From the NCBI GenBank assembly GCA_034687125.1, contig JAQGBZ010000124.1, forward strand, positions 62,001 through 126,000: a stretch of 64,000 bases of DNA, in the 5' to 3' direction. This document shows positions 1 through 14,600 of this stretch, piece by piece. The notes below the pieces were generated by a model. That model did no database searches and was not told the DNA's origin. It was given only the letters and a program-made list of their open reading frames with translations. This DNA comes from Neelides folsomi. Lineage: Eukaryota > Arthropoda > Collembola > Neelipleona > Neelidae. Numbering within the stretch: position 1 is the first letter of the stretch; every line of letters begins with the position of its first letter. Position numbers and translations under genes: made by a program.

Positions 1-2452
1 AACACAAACAAGTCACAAAACACAAACAAGAAAGAACTAGCAAAATTAAACATTGTGATAAAGCACTCGAGGATGAGCTGATGAAACTTGAATGAAGGAA
101 TTTCCAGTTGTTTAAATATAAAATCAGTCGATATATTATTTTACTTTCCATCTTTCGTCTTTCACAATAACAAACGTATTTACCTAATGTTAATGATCCA
201 ATAAATTACATCTTCAAATCATTTACTTTAGCACTTTCTTGAAAGATTGTAAAATGAAAAAAAATCCCTACATACATAAAATTGCATAAAATTGAACTGT
301 CGGTGAGAATGAATTTGATATTATATTTAGTAGATCTTACAAGTTCCAAGTTCATTAAATTCACCAAGTAAAATATTATATCATATGAGTATACAATAAT
401 TAACTTAATTAATCTATGTTTATTTTAGGTAAATATAAAATAATAATACTTCGTTTAAAACATTCGATTATATAGGCATATTAAACCCAGTGTGCAATTA
501 TATAATATATTTAACTCACATCCATCTCATCAATTGATGACTCTTCAAATATGATTTAATTACCTTCAAATTCAAATTTGCAGTTTTCGTTTTCATAGTT
601 TTTTTGAGTTTTTGACAGCAATTAAGAATTTCCAAAACATTTCACTCACATATACATAGTTATATATTGATATTTACAAAGCTTCCAATGGTAAATTTTA
701 ATTATTGTATTCTGAAGCGTAATTTTAATAGTTCTTACAATTTTAAACCTTTACTTATTTATAAAAACTAGTTTAAGCATTGAATGAAGGTACTGTTTAT
801 ATACTTTACTGTTATTAATTACAGATGAGTAAATACGTTTACATATTAAATATTATGTTAATATTGTTTATATATTTAATACTCTAAATAAGTATACATA
901 GATAGATAGCATTTTCTCAAGCTTGATACGTAATAATTTAATTTTTTTATAGTGAATAAAGTTGCAAAATCTCGGCATTATTCGTTGACTTTTCACAATT
1001 GAGTATCTATTTTGTATCATAGACATTTCTCTATACATCATATCTTTTCACATTTTCTATAAATATTCCTTGAGTCTCCTCCTTCATTTAATACAATCTT
1101 CCTGGCAGATAAATGGCAAAGTACTTTCAATTATAAAGATCATAAAAGGGTTTGCTATTTTATGAAAAGGCTTTTATAAGTAGGCCTATACCAATAAAAT
1201 AATAAAATCCCTCCTCCCATCCATTGACAAGAAAAATTCACAAATCTTATTTGTGTATTTATTTAAAAATTACTATCAAATTGAATAGAACCGGTTCTAA
1301 TATTAATATTACTGATATAAAAGAGAGCATTTAAACCTAAGCATTTGGTATAATAGTTATTTTCGCGTATTGATAGAAAGTAAGTTACGTTAGGGTGAAA
1401 AATCTCAAATTAAAATCATGGATTTCCTTCCCTTAAGAGTCATAAATATAAAAATGGGAAGTGCGTGTCTTTGCTTCTATGCTTGTAATAATGATGAATA
1501 ATTGATATGATATCTATTTAAATCTCCCATTCTAAAATTTCAAATTTTCATAATGCATTCGTGCCTGGCTAATTCAGATGCCATTACATACATCATTGTC
1601 TACTAATTTTTAATGAAATATGCATGCAAATTAGCAATTTTTTAAAATTCAAATCAGATTAAAATATCTCGACATAATTTCCTAATTTAAAAGTAATCAA
1701 GAAAAGTGAATATAAATTGAGGAATCGTGAAAATCAAAAGAGATAGAGAGGAACAAGTTAGAATGGAAAATTCCTTAAAACACAAACTCACTTACAGAAA
1801 TAGGTATTACATAATAACTTATATTTTATGAACGCATTTTATTTAAATACAATTTTAGTTTAATTATTCAATAATAAAATAGCATCAAATCACAAACTTA
1901 TAGTAAAATAATGTAGACTATGGTTGAATGAAAAGGAAATCATTGTGATTTCTATATAGGTACTTTTGGGAATAACACCTCTTTCCCAGCAATTTCAAGA
2001 AATTGCATCATTTACTGGTTTAATTCTCATTTTCTCATAGATGCGGGTGCGCATAATTGATTGATTCACCATATATGAGATAGACTCATACTCATTTCAC
2101 GAGATTCTTGAGTTTGAGTCTTAAAAACCATTTACATAACCTTCTTGCATTGCGATACACAAAAAATATTTCCACACGGATTTGTAAATTTTAAATAACA
2201 TCATCTAAATAAACAATTAGAATAATATAAATTCACGCTCGTGGGCTTGAAAGTATTGAGTTGAATACAAAAGTTAATTATGAAATCCGCGTGCTTCTTA
2301 AAATTATGAATTAAAAATATTCTTAGAGAAAGTAGTATATGTTATAGAAAAATGATAGGAATCGAAGGTATAAAAAAGAGGCTGAAGAATGGTATTTGAG
2401 ACCAAAGTTGAAGATCGAGTCGAACTTCTCATAAATGTAAAGAGTAGTGAAC
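1..2452. other. trio 3' flank, no gene recognised
   Basis: AT-rich sequence with many stops in all frames. It would be 3'UTR of trio if exon T is terminal, or intron if the overlapping donor is used. A minus-strand AATAAA occurs at 1838-1843 but is not specific in this composition. The first 30 bases contain a 12-base direct repeat (1-12 and 19-30) with 18-base period. Confidence 0.5.
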
Positions 2453-2689
2453 TTACACATCTTTGGTCAGCCTATTCTTTTGGTATTTAATTGGGGACTG
2501 GATGGCTTTGAGGAAGTCCTTTTGAGTTTGAAGGAGGCTCTGGAGCTGATTGATCCATTCATCTCTCTTCTCTTTAGCATCCGCTTGGCAAATGTAAGCC
2601 AAATTCGGCTTCTTTGGATCCGTCGACTTGAGAAGAAATTTGCAAACATCTCCATCGTCGACGCCATCAATCAAATTCATCTTATTCAC
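2453..2689 (-). CDS. trio: trio exon T: PH2 end and stop
   Basis: Encodes [20 protein letters not shown], the closing PH helix with [14 protein letters not shown] and [14 protein letters not shown], ending RLTKDV then TAA (2453-2455). The same bases contain an excellent donor GATGT|GTAAGT ending the exon at 2457, so it may be terminal or spliced further. No SH3, Ig or kinase exon was seen at 1-2400. Confidence 0.93.
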   Translation of the reverse strand: MNKMNLIDGVDDGDVCKFLLKSTDPKKPNLAYICQADAKEKRDEWINQLQSLLQTQKDFLKAIQSPIKYQKNRLTKDV

Positions 2690-5600
2690 CTAGAAAGGAG
2701 TTTAAATATAAGTTTAGTAATTCACTACTTTCATTTATATCTAAACATTATAATTTACTGCATAGATAGTAAAAGCTCTCATATGAATATGAGATAGTAA
2801 AATATTAAGGTATATCAAGGATTGAAATTCCACGCTCTGTCTGAATTGAAAGTATTTAAGAAAATGCAGGTGTAGAATGTAACATGTGTTAAAATATTTC
2901 ATCAGCATCATAAGATCTATACTAGCTATTCAAAATATGATTACAATCGCGGAACTGGGATGGTAAACCATTTAAGTGTTGTGCGTTCTCTGAAGATAAG
3001 ACTACTTTCGACTTATTTGGCAAATTTAGTTGTGAGACGGTGACGAGACGAGGACCATATAAAGAATTCAAAACTGAAACCATGTAGGCAAAGTTCTAAA
3101 TTGTATGAGAACACATTGTGCCTCGCATACAGGTTTCTATACCTCATTTAAATAAAATATAAGGCCACTTCAACAGTCGTGTCAAGTCCTAAAACTAATA
3201 CCCCAACGCGGGTTGAATAGATAAAACTAAAGGCGAATCTAATTCACATTCAATTCTCAATGTCGCTTGGAATTTTATATAAGAAAATATAGAATCATAA
3301 TATTCATCTTAAGAGGATTAAATGCTAGCAAGTTATAAAACAAAAGGGTTACAAAAATGAAGATGAAAACGATGTGCGAGTATTCTATAAGAGAGAATAA
3401 ATGAATTTAAATGACTCCAAGATATGTAGTTTCTTAATATCCAAAGATGGGGATTAGAAGATTAAATTTCTAATATAAAACACCATCTTATAAAACTCAA
3501 GACCTTGAGGCCCATTGTTGACAACACACGGATATATATTAAAAACATCTCAAAACTTACGACTCCACTTTTTATACCTTATGAACCAATAGGTGAATAA
3601 AGATAAACAATTTTCATTTTCTTTGTTCCAATTTAAGTGATTAAAAGTTCCTTCTTGAGGAGGACCCAACAAGGTGATCCTCGTGTACTTCCTTTGTCAA
3701 CAATTTTGGACAAGAAGTCATCTAACCAATTTAAATATCTTACATCCAACAAGATAAATATCTGAGTTGACAAATAAACTATTTTTTCTCACGCATGAAT
3801 GAAATTTATTCATTAAAGAAAACATCCTTGAACTTTAAATGTTCATAAATCGCAGAAACGCATTAATATGACAAATTAGGCCGAGTATGCCAAATTGAGA
3901 TCTGAAATTTATAACTCCAAATTAAATTACTTTTTATATCACTCTCTTGATCCTCAAGTATAAATAATGACTATCTTTTTATAAAAAGTTTTTAATTCAA
4001 ATCCATCATCAATTTGAAGCAATAGAGAGACGTTAGAAATTATTTCATTAAAGCAAGAGAACTTTTAATTTATTCAAAAAGGAAGAGCTTTCACTAATCG
4101 TTGTAATCAAGTCATTTCGCCAAGAAGGGAAAATTGGATATGGAATTGAAGAGAATCCAATTTACTCGACAAAGATAGTTTCACTAAATGCAATGTAAAT
4201 AGCCCAAGATACGTCATAATTTGAAAATAAATTGGCTTTATTCAGACCCCACGTCCTCGTTGCTTCCGTCGAATAATTAAATCGTGAATAGAATTCCAAG
4301 AAAAATATTGAATAGAAATAGCGTTTTATATTCAAGAAAATAAAATTAGATCCTTCTTGAATAGGCGATAAGATAAACTAACAAAAACAGGAATAGAAAT
4401 CTCTAATTTCAGGTAAATGTTAGGAGGACACATTCATACTTTGTTTAGGACTATTTTCACTTTTTATTCTATCAACGTCAGAGAAATTCCCACGAAAAAG
4501 GTTTCATTTATTTATCCGCTTTTCAACGACATATCCTGTCTACAAGCAATTTATTTCTTAAACACATACCTTCTAAAAATACGTCTAAGAGACAATTTCT
4601 ACAGGACTATAAAATCTTCTTTATGATGGTAATTCTTGTTCGAAAGAATTTTTTTGAGGAATATGAACAAATTAGAATTCATTAATTAGATTAATTACAC
4701 GAATCCAAAGAGAAAGTTCGTCAATAAAGAGAGGAATATCCGGATATACTTATAAAGATAGTAGTATAAAAGTTTCCAATCCAAGATGATCAATACCCAT
4801 AGGACTAAATTTCAAATAAGACTGGGAGCTGTAATTTAAAATCAATACTCACTTGAAGATGGGCTTTGTAGATGTAGGCAGGGTTCGAGAATTGGGTTTT
4901 CTTTCCAACAGCTTCACTGAAGATTATGCTCTGTTCGAATAAGAAGACTTGAAGTTCCTTTCCTTTCATGTTTATGGCCGATGGCCCCTCACTGCAAATT
5001 AATGGACCAAACAAGAGAAGCTTTCCCTGAGCCGTTATTTTCCCCTGGAATGATCAGAAAAACAATTTAAAATTTAACTCAAAAAGTAAGCGAAGCTTTT
5101 AATATTTATACATTATGTATACTCCATAAATATTTACATACTTATACTTATAAAATCAGTATTTGTAAGTAATATTGGTATTATAAATTAGAAAATTGGA
5201 ATCCTATTCAAAAGAGGAATGAAACGTGTACATATGTATTACTAATTCAAAACACCACGCATATTGCTAATATGAAAAGTGTTGAGCAATAAAGGTTAAT
5301 GTAAAAGAAAAATGGCTAACACCCAATTTAACAGAAATAAAAGTGTATCTTTTAAATAAATCATTGGAAAACTTCAACTCAAAAAAAGTGTTTACAAAAT
5401 GTTGAAACTTACGTCAAATCCTTGAAGTCGTCCCACGTTCATCATGTCATTGGCGAGTTTAGGTACAACGTGCATGACCTAGTAGATACAAAAGATGATC
5501 TCGAGTTATAAAAACACCTTGTTTACAAATATCCTTATTTTGAGTCACAAAAAACATTTGAGCTTCATTTTCACATCCACCGCTAAGAAGAGCTTTTACG

Positions 5601-8600
5601 ATGATCATAAATGAACTTACAAATGTAGCCTGCTTCATAGCGTCAATTTCTTCTTTGTTTCCCATTCTCTCCGTGTACTTGAGTATGTCTTTGAGTAGGA
5701 GTTGATACTTCATGATTCGCTGAACAGGCTTGATGAGCAAATCACCGAGTGTTAATTTGTGATTCAGTTTAATCCGGATTTCCTGTACACATCAATCAAT
5801 GAGAGTTAATTAAATAATGATACGGTGAGATTGGGGGTGGAAATCTACTTCAATAAGACTAGCCGGAAACCCGAGGAATCGAACTGTTTATTTAGTCATT
5901 TATGTATAATGCATGTTGAAGAGGAAGATATTAAAATGAAAGGAGGAAACTTACTTCAAAGTACGTGTCGATGTGTTCAGACACGATGAATTCCGACATT
6001 GGTTTATTTTGGCAATAGACGACGTACATGTGGAGTTTTCTTTCATGCCTTTTGAAGAGAGGTCCCAATTCCTCAGGATGTTCCAAACACTTGTTTAGTC
6101 CTTTGAGGAACACACTGTAACCAACAGAAGAAAAACTGTGTAAAAGCCACACCGTGAAAACTCGTGCATTTATTGACCATTAATCCAAGATATTTGACAA
6201 GCAGATTTTGAGCTTCTTCTTGTTCTTATCTCACCGGAAGCCTTGTATGAAAACAACATACGCTTCTCATTGCCCTCATTTACTAATAGCATATTCTCGT
6301 GAACGTCAAAGTTCCTCTAATAAGTATTACAAAATAAAAGGCAGATCTAGGGAAAATGGCTGGTCGAAAAGACCAGCAGGTGTTCACCAATAGTTTCATT
6401 AATTACATTTCCCTCAAACTTCTCCGATCAATAAATATTTCAATGATGGTTATTTAAGGCATGACTTTTTACGACAAAAGGTTTAGAATAGAGGAGTAAT
6501 GATGGTCTAGCGATAAAACACACTCAACCTCCTCTCGAACTCAATGGCAATGAAGGGCTAAATGGAAGGAGCCATAAAAGAAAAAGGCACTCAACGGTCC
6601 TCATGAGATAAATCTATCTAATAACTCTTAATATAAGAAGGATATGAGAATCATGACTTACTCTCGATGCCATTCGTAAATCGCTTGAATATTTCCAAAA
6701 ATAATTTTATCTCGTCCTCCTCGAAGGTCTTCTGGCATTTGAATCTCGTTCTCTGAGTCTCTGAGGATCCGAATATATCCGTCGACAACTTCTCCTAAAT
6801 CACGTACGTAGTCGTTCTCTGTCTCGACGAGCTCTTGGAATACGTATTTCCGTTTCACTCCCGCCGTGACGGCTTCGTCTTCTCCAGTGGATGAGGAAGG
6901 GAGATCACTGGGGCTTAGGACATTCCCATTTTCAAGTTTTGACTCCATTCTTTCGCTATTAGAAGGCTCAAGGGTCAATTCGTTCAGTCGTTCTAAATTT
7001 GTATCTCTCTCAGAATGTTGTTCCTACATTTTCCAAACCATGAATCAATTAAAACCTCGTAATTTCTCAACCAAAAATCCAGTGCAATGACAATAAAATA
7101 GAGAGAAAATGAACGTAATGGAGAAATGAGCCAAGGGCTCTTCGAATGCTAACAAATTAGTATAGTAAATGACTAATGTCAACATTCTCAAGTAAATTGT
7201 GCTTGAAGCGTGAGTATAGGCGAAGAAATCGCCCCATTCAACATTACGAATAAACACGTGAAATTAAAGAATAACAGAGGGGAATGCTAAATTAGGGGAT
7301 TTCATTGTGCTTCGAGGTTCAATAAAATATCATTGTGCCAAATGTTCGAAATAGAGAAAAATATTGACTTAACATCCTCTTGACAAATTAGGTGAAATGC
7401 TCACCTATTAAAATATAATTCACGACCATGCAAGTAAATACGTATTTTTAGTTTTACCCAATTGTAGATTACATACTACAAAAATTACAATTACTCAATG
7501 TTTTAAAAAGCAAGCTTAAAATACATATTACCCAACAATGCATTAGTTAAATATTTGTTACATAATCAACATAAAATATATATTTTTGGAAAGGTATTTT
7601 ACATACTAATATATCCTTACAGATATAAAATACTTTGACGTGTGCATTGAAAATATGTTCAATCTTTTGAACACTCCAGTGATTTAATAGATAAAAACCA
7701 AATGAGTTCTAGTAAAGAAATAAGTAGGAAATTCGTGCAAATTGACTACTAAAAAGAAGTCTTTGTGCGAATTTAATAATATTTATAATGTTAACCATCA
7801 CCAACCATTCTTTCTCGGACGATTTGCTCTAACTCAGTAGCTAGCTCGGCAGTTGACGATCCCTGTTTTCCCTTTAAAGGCATACTAGTCGACTACAAGA
7901 GAGAAATGGAAATATACCAACACCCGGATTAGACAACACATTCACACTTGTACATACATTATTTTTAGTTATAAATATTAGGATTATTACATAAGAACAT
8001 TATTTCTTAAATGAATTCACATTAATTAAGTTATGACTAGTAAATTTGTTATTAAATAACTGATATACTCAAGAACCAATAAATTAACCATGTCTCATAC
8101 AATTGTTAATTTCATTTAAAATTTTCTCTAGTTTCACTTAAATTATAAATAATGAGACTATTAAAACTCTAATGTTCTTGAAAATGAGTTAATTATGATT
8201 TCCTTCATTGTATGTTGAAAAGAAAAATGAAGGAGGAACACTGCTTTTGATTCTTTTCACTTCACATCCGCATAAATTTTCTCTCCAAAACTTCATTTTT
8301 AGAAACTCGTTTAATTTTTATTCATTTTACGCATAAAATAAATTTTATTTAATAGAAAAACTTTTCTAATTCTCATATATAGAGTTATATCTCTGGCTAG
8401 GTATACTTATATAAAGTAGACTTTGGTCTACCAGGGAGTAGGAGCACCTACTCAAAAGTTTAAAAAAATCCGCGCTTGGCTACAACATTCTCTGATTATT
8501 TAAGAGGAAATAATGGAATTTCAAGACTTCCTTATTCAATTTTTTTAAAGTTGATATTAATCACGCGGATGAGATAAAAGCTTTCCGTCTCTCCCTTCTA

Positions 8601-11600
8601 ACAATATCAACTAATGAAGGCATCGGGTTTGAATTTAAAGAGAAGAGAAACAGATCTTCTCTTAACCTAATATACTCCTTTCAGCAATGTATCCTCCTTA
8701 TTTTTACTCCAATGATTAATGAGGAAAGTCTAAATGAAATGGGAAGAAATTTGTATGCTCGTAACATGTCCTGAGTGTTTTGGATAGAATTGGAGGAAGC
8801 TCGAGAGAAAAGGCAGTTTCCTTACCCTTTTCCCCTCTGATTCATCACCAATGGCAGTTGCCGTCGCTGCCAACAACTGCTCTGAAATGGGGGGCATTGG
8901 TGGCGGAATATCAACTTCCTCTTCTGCCTCATCGCCTGGATTGTTGGCTCCATTGTGGTCGAAACCAACGTCAGCACTTGAAGATCTCGAAGGCCTCGTC
9001 GGTTTTTCTCCTTCGGGAGCCTCTTCAGGGTGGAATGATGACCCACGGTTCCCCATCTCAACAACACTAGTCGGAGACGTCGGTGGAACCTGAGAATAAA
9101 TTAACAATTATATTAATAAATTACGCTCAACTTCCCTCTCCATATTACTACATTCGGCCGTTTATATTCCAGAGCCGTAAGCATTTAGCAAGGAAAAAGC
9201 ATTAAAATAGAATAGAAGTAGTCAAAGGGAGCTCGAGAAGATGATCATCATCCAAATTCCCTTATTCAAAGGATCGTAAGAGATTCTCGAAACGTTCACG
9301 TGTAGCATGCGAATAAACATTATTTCCACTTCAAGAGATTCTTCTCAAGAGAGATAAAATGGGAAAATAGTCTTATTTCCCTATATCAAATCGTCTTCCT
9401 TTGCCATTTCAATCTCAAGATTTCCAAAGACTTTCCCTTACAAAAGAACCAGATAGTTTCATCCGCCTTGTAATAAAAAAGTACTAGTACTTCGGATATG
9501 ACCATAATATTATAAAAAGAGTAAAAGTTTCGAATTGTGCTGATATAGCAAAATTCAAGTATGAATAATGGAAATATTAAACCAACATACCGTTTACTAT
9601 TAATGCGCATCCCATTAGTTCGCTACTTATAATATGGGTAGAAAGAACAAAGAGGAAAATATCCTTTGGTTCTTAGTTCTTATAGAGTTAAAAGGCCACA
9701 TGCTAGCATTGCTTAAATGATACGTCAATAAAACCTCCTGGAATCGAGAGATAAAAGGCTTAAAACATATGACTACGAAGGAATTGAGATAAATTCACCA
9801 TCGATGCATGGAAAGGTGGTGGTGGAAGGAGATAAGGCGGACGTGGATTAAAATTGATGTGAACTTCGTTTACTCTCAAATGGAGCGAGAGGAAAAGTAA
9901 ATTGAGATTAAAATTCTCACTCCTTCCATTTCACTCATCACATTCGCACGACACTCATGACATTCTCATTACTTGAATCAACTCAAGACTCCTATTAAGT
10001 AGTTTATTACGTTCAACTTAACCTTAACCTGCCAATGAAAAATGATAGGCAAGATAATTTGAAGATAAATAGAAGATAAATAAGAAATTATTTTTATAAC
10101 GAGCTGACTAAAAGTGAACTTGGTTTGTGAAGACAACAAGGGAAGACAGAATTCGTGGTTATTTTAACGTTCGTGTTTATTTATCATAAATATTAATTCC
10201 ATTATTAAAATTTCTTGAATGATGTAAGATGTAATTAAATTAATGAACCTCGTTTCCACTCTGAGTTAAATCGTTCATGGATGTGGTGGAGCGCAAATCT
10301 CCATCCATATCACTCCCATTTAGATGAGAACGACGAAGAGAGCTGAATAAGGTTCTAAAATGTAATCGAGACTTCGTCGTTCCTCCTTTTTTATTCGAAA
10401 CTTCTTCATGATGAATCAAAGTCGGGGCCCATGACCCACATTTCTCATTTCGAGACCCGGAATCATTTCCTGATTCTACACATTCCTTCCTCCCATTCTC
10501 TTCATCCCTCCCATGCCCCGAACTCCGAAAGAGTTTCTTCATATCTCCGAAAACCAATGAACCTTATTCGTTTGCGAAGTTGTCTAAAATCACTCCCACT
10601 TTAAAACTTCTTATTTTCGTCCTTGGTTATCAAATGCCTCAAAGACTCAATATCTTATTCGTCGATAAATGAAGTAAAGAACCTTCTCAAGTTCTTTTCC
10701 TTCGAGACACTCAACAAGAATGTAGGTAAACAAAGGCGTGGGCCGAGTTATCCATCGTTAAATCTTATTAGAATCCTTTAATCATTTTGGCCTCGGGTAG
10801 AATAACATTTTTATTTCACGAGCACAAAACCGATCCGCCTAAACAATTTTTCTCAAAGTGAGAAAAGACTTCTCTTTCCCATTTGGCACTTGAATCTCAC
10901 GTAAATGTGCATTCACGAAGAGTGGGCCACTGGGGATCCACACACTCACTCACAGAGTATTCTTGGCCACTTCTTTAATATCGTTTCAGCAAGTGACCTA
11001 GTTTAGATCCGAGATCAAACTGCCACAACTCTCAAACCTTTTCGCTAATTCAACTCAATTCAACTTCAATAAAGAGAAGAAAATAAGAAGGAAGGATATT
11101 TCAAAGGAACCAAACTATTATTCTGCTAGGCATTCTCAAGTTAAACCATCTTTTAAACGACAAATTTAAACATGGTAAAATCCATGTGTAGAATTTCAAA
11201 TATATTTCCTATTAATATTGAAAAACCACATCCAGGAAAAAAATGTAAAATTTAGTCGGAATAATAAATTGAAAAAACCAATCGGAATACTGAATTTAGA
11301 ACCTGATTCTCTCTGGCAAGTATAACAAACACCGAGACCGACTGTGATGAAAAGTAAATGAATACAGAGATTTAGGAGCTAATGGTGAGAGATAGAAAAT
11401 GGATTGCAATTATTCAAAATAACTCAAACACATTAACATCTCATCAATAGACGATCGTGGAATGTTTGAACCTCAAACCACTTTACTTATTTGTATTACT
11501 TCGACGAAAAATGTTTATAAATTTAAATGAATGTTATTGAGGATTGTGCTATATAAGACTCAAATGGGCGCATCCTTAGATCCCCATGGTCCATAAGACA

Positions 11601-14600
11601 TATTTTCGATCTTCAGAAATCTACTCCATGTGGTCTGTGTATAATTTGCCTCTCTCATTTCTTAAAAACGACATATGATAGGTGTCTTGAGATAATGGCC
11701 AACAAATTGTGGCTGACTATTGGAATACACGTTAATGTATGCATTACGAGGTATTAATGTCTTTTGGTATGTTTGCTTGCTTTCAAGACAAACTCATCAT
11801 ATCTTCCCTGTTTATCTCTCATATGAAGTTGTTTATCATGTTCAAAATGAAAGATATTCCCCATGAAGCCCATTTTTGTGGTGGTGGAAGTAAAATGATG
11901 GGCGATGTGAGGAGATTCCTTTATTTCTCCAGAGATATTTTTAAATTGATTTGGCTCCTTGTCAATAGAACTTCCAACACAGAGCATGCAATATGCGAAA
12001 TTATGCAATGGCAGTGAAGAAATGTGAATTAAAATTCGGCCTCTTCCCAACCTCCCAACATTTGTATTCAAAGAAATATTCAGAATATTTAAATGATTGC
12101 ACTCGAGTTAGCGGATAGTGAAGGTATTAATTAAAAGCGATCCCTCGGTGTTTGGCAAGAGAGATGAGAAGCCTGGCTATATAAGGAAGACGTCTGACGT
12201 CAAGGAATGACTCCTCTCCTTCCGATCAACGCAAATGCATCCACCCATGCAATATTAAACCATTGGTTATATTTAACCATATTTAATTTTAACTTTTCTT
12301 CGAATAATCACTTTTCACCAAACTTTGAATGCTTTTTGTGTTCCCCTTCTCTTTCATCTACAGTCACTATTTACTCTCAATTATGTAGGAAATGACGCTT
12401 GATTAAACCTCAAACTATTTGATCGAGTTTAAAGTATAAACCCATTATTCTCGTCTTATCCATAAAGGAAAATATTTCATTTTGTAGACATTCCACCACT
12501 TTTCCCTAAATGCTTCAATAAAAAACCTATCGTTTAGTAAGTCAATAAAAAATGAAACTACAAAGTCGGAGCATATATGAATTGAACTCAATGAATAAGA
12601 ATTTCCTTCGAAAAAAATGCATCGTGCCGTGTGAAGATCACATTTTATCACTCGTGAATCTGAAGTATTCGAATTATGCTCATATACTTAATGCATAAAT
12701 AACAAAAATGTGAGGAAGGAATTGTCTTTGGTGTATATAAATATCTGTACAAGACAGGAATGAAACTCTGTCTCATCGTCAGACAACATCATGGAGCCAG
12801 CCATTCGTCAGAATTGAAAGTCGGCGAGCCGTTTCGCCTTATATGGAATTATAAGAATGAAATTTATAAAAAGCATTTTGTTTTCGAGTCGCCTTATTAA
12901 TCTCTGATAAAGGAGTAAATTCATATTTGCAAAAACGGGCTTTTTATATTCATAATTTATCTGTTACTATTGTTTTAGAAATTTAATAGGTATTCAAAGT
13001 TGCGAGCCGTCAAGCATTATCAAAAATTTTTATCTTAACAGAAGAATTGTTAGGGTAAGGATTATCGTACCTTGAACTTTTTATCTGAACTCAGTTTCTT
13101 GGTCAAAGGTTGAGAGACTTTTGAATTCCCATCGCTCGAATTCTTCCCTTGACTCAACTTTCTTAGCGGAGGCGGAAGCCATTTTCTAAAGAAAGCATTA
13201 AAGGTTAAATCAGTCGAGTTTACTTTTGTTTATTGTAAAAATAAAACGAGAGATCTTTTCTTATCGTTGGTATTACTAAAGTGTGATTAACACTATTTGT
13301 GAATTGATTCGATTGCTACTTACCCACTGAATACGCGGCGTTTTGAAACCGGTGAACTACTCGGAGCAGTTCCAGATGTACTGCTTTCTCCTTCTAAGAA
13401 AAATAATAAATAAGTTTTAACTACTGCACTGATAAGTAGTTTGTAATTTTCAGATCATTTCATTTATTGTATAACATATACTAAATAGAAAAGAATCTCT
13501 CACTCTCTCATTTGAGGAAACTTATGATATGGTTTACATAACATTGGGTGAGTAATAACAGATGCGAAACATCATGTATCAATCTAACCACGATTTGTAA
13601 TGCTAACCTAGGTTAAAACGAATATTGAGTCATGTTATGAACTCAAAATAAACAAGTAATGAAGCATGAATGAATGAATGAATCATGACTTCAAAGTAAC
13701 ACGAATATTACTTGTATTTCCTGAGAATTGTCGCATTCATGTTCAATTTCTTCACAAATTATGCCCAATATGAGTTAAATATGACTCCTCTGACAATAAA
13801 CGATTAATTAAATGGGAACAGCTACACCATAAAATGGAGTATCGCAAGATCTAAATATTAAAATCACAAATAGCCCATTTAATAAATGTGTGATATGCTT
13901 GACCCTTCAGTTGGGGGTAAACGCTAACAATGCCATAAGTGTAGGAGTTTATAAAACTAACCATTTTACATAATATGTATAAAATAGATAAAATAAAGAG
14001 GGATCGTATGGCAAAACATGATGCTCTTGTTATTTATTATACCTTTTTGAGAGTGTTTCTTTGAACGATTGAAAACTCGATTCATATCTTTGAATCTCGT
14101 CGTGGGGAATAAGACAAGGACATCAGCAACAGTTGAAAATTTCATGTCAATGAGACTCCAAATTAATGATTCTAGTTCAGCGACACACAAGCAAAATGTT
14201 CATAATGTTATTTAACTAGTTATACAATAATGTATTATTGTAATGACTAATGACTCATTATAATTTTATTGCATTACACACGTATCAAAATTCACAATAA
14301 TAAAATTTGATTCAAAACTTTAATGTAATTAAAATAAGCTAAACTATAATACTAAAACACAATCACAGATTCTTAAAAATTTGTTGAACCTTTGTTTATG
14401 CGACCCAATGTAGTATCTTAGCTTGAATAAAATTCACAACACGAAAAAAAACTACAAGTTATAAGGATAAAGTTGAAATATTCGTATTCAACTTTGCAAG
14501 TAACATTTTCAAGGATGTTTTTTAATACTTTAACTTCTATCCTTAAATGAGAACTTTGATATATAATGAAGTGTTAAAAAATAACAATAACCGCACAACA

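Larger units (their letters stand above)
9090..13070. other. trio intron L-M with alternative first exon
   Basis: A 4-kb intron of the long form. It contains the putative alternative first exon (10249-10542) and the CRE/TATA motif (12177-12202). Between them the sequence is less AT-rich than other introns, as expected of a 5'UTR or promoter zone. Overlapping open frames on both strands near 11.74-12.07 kb look like chance. Confidence 0.5.

Noticed and set aside
11739-12071. Overlapping open frames of 92 and 105 codons on opposite strands
   Set aside because: No domain, no splice sites in phase with trio, opposite strands open together, which fits chance.
13966-14190. Possible extra trio exon with donor at about 14041
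   Set aside because: The phase does not fit: the SH3 exon already joins exon K exactly (phase 1), so no exon is needed between them.
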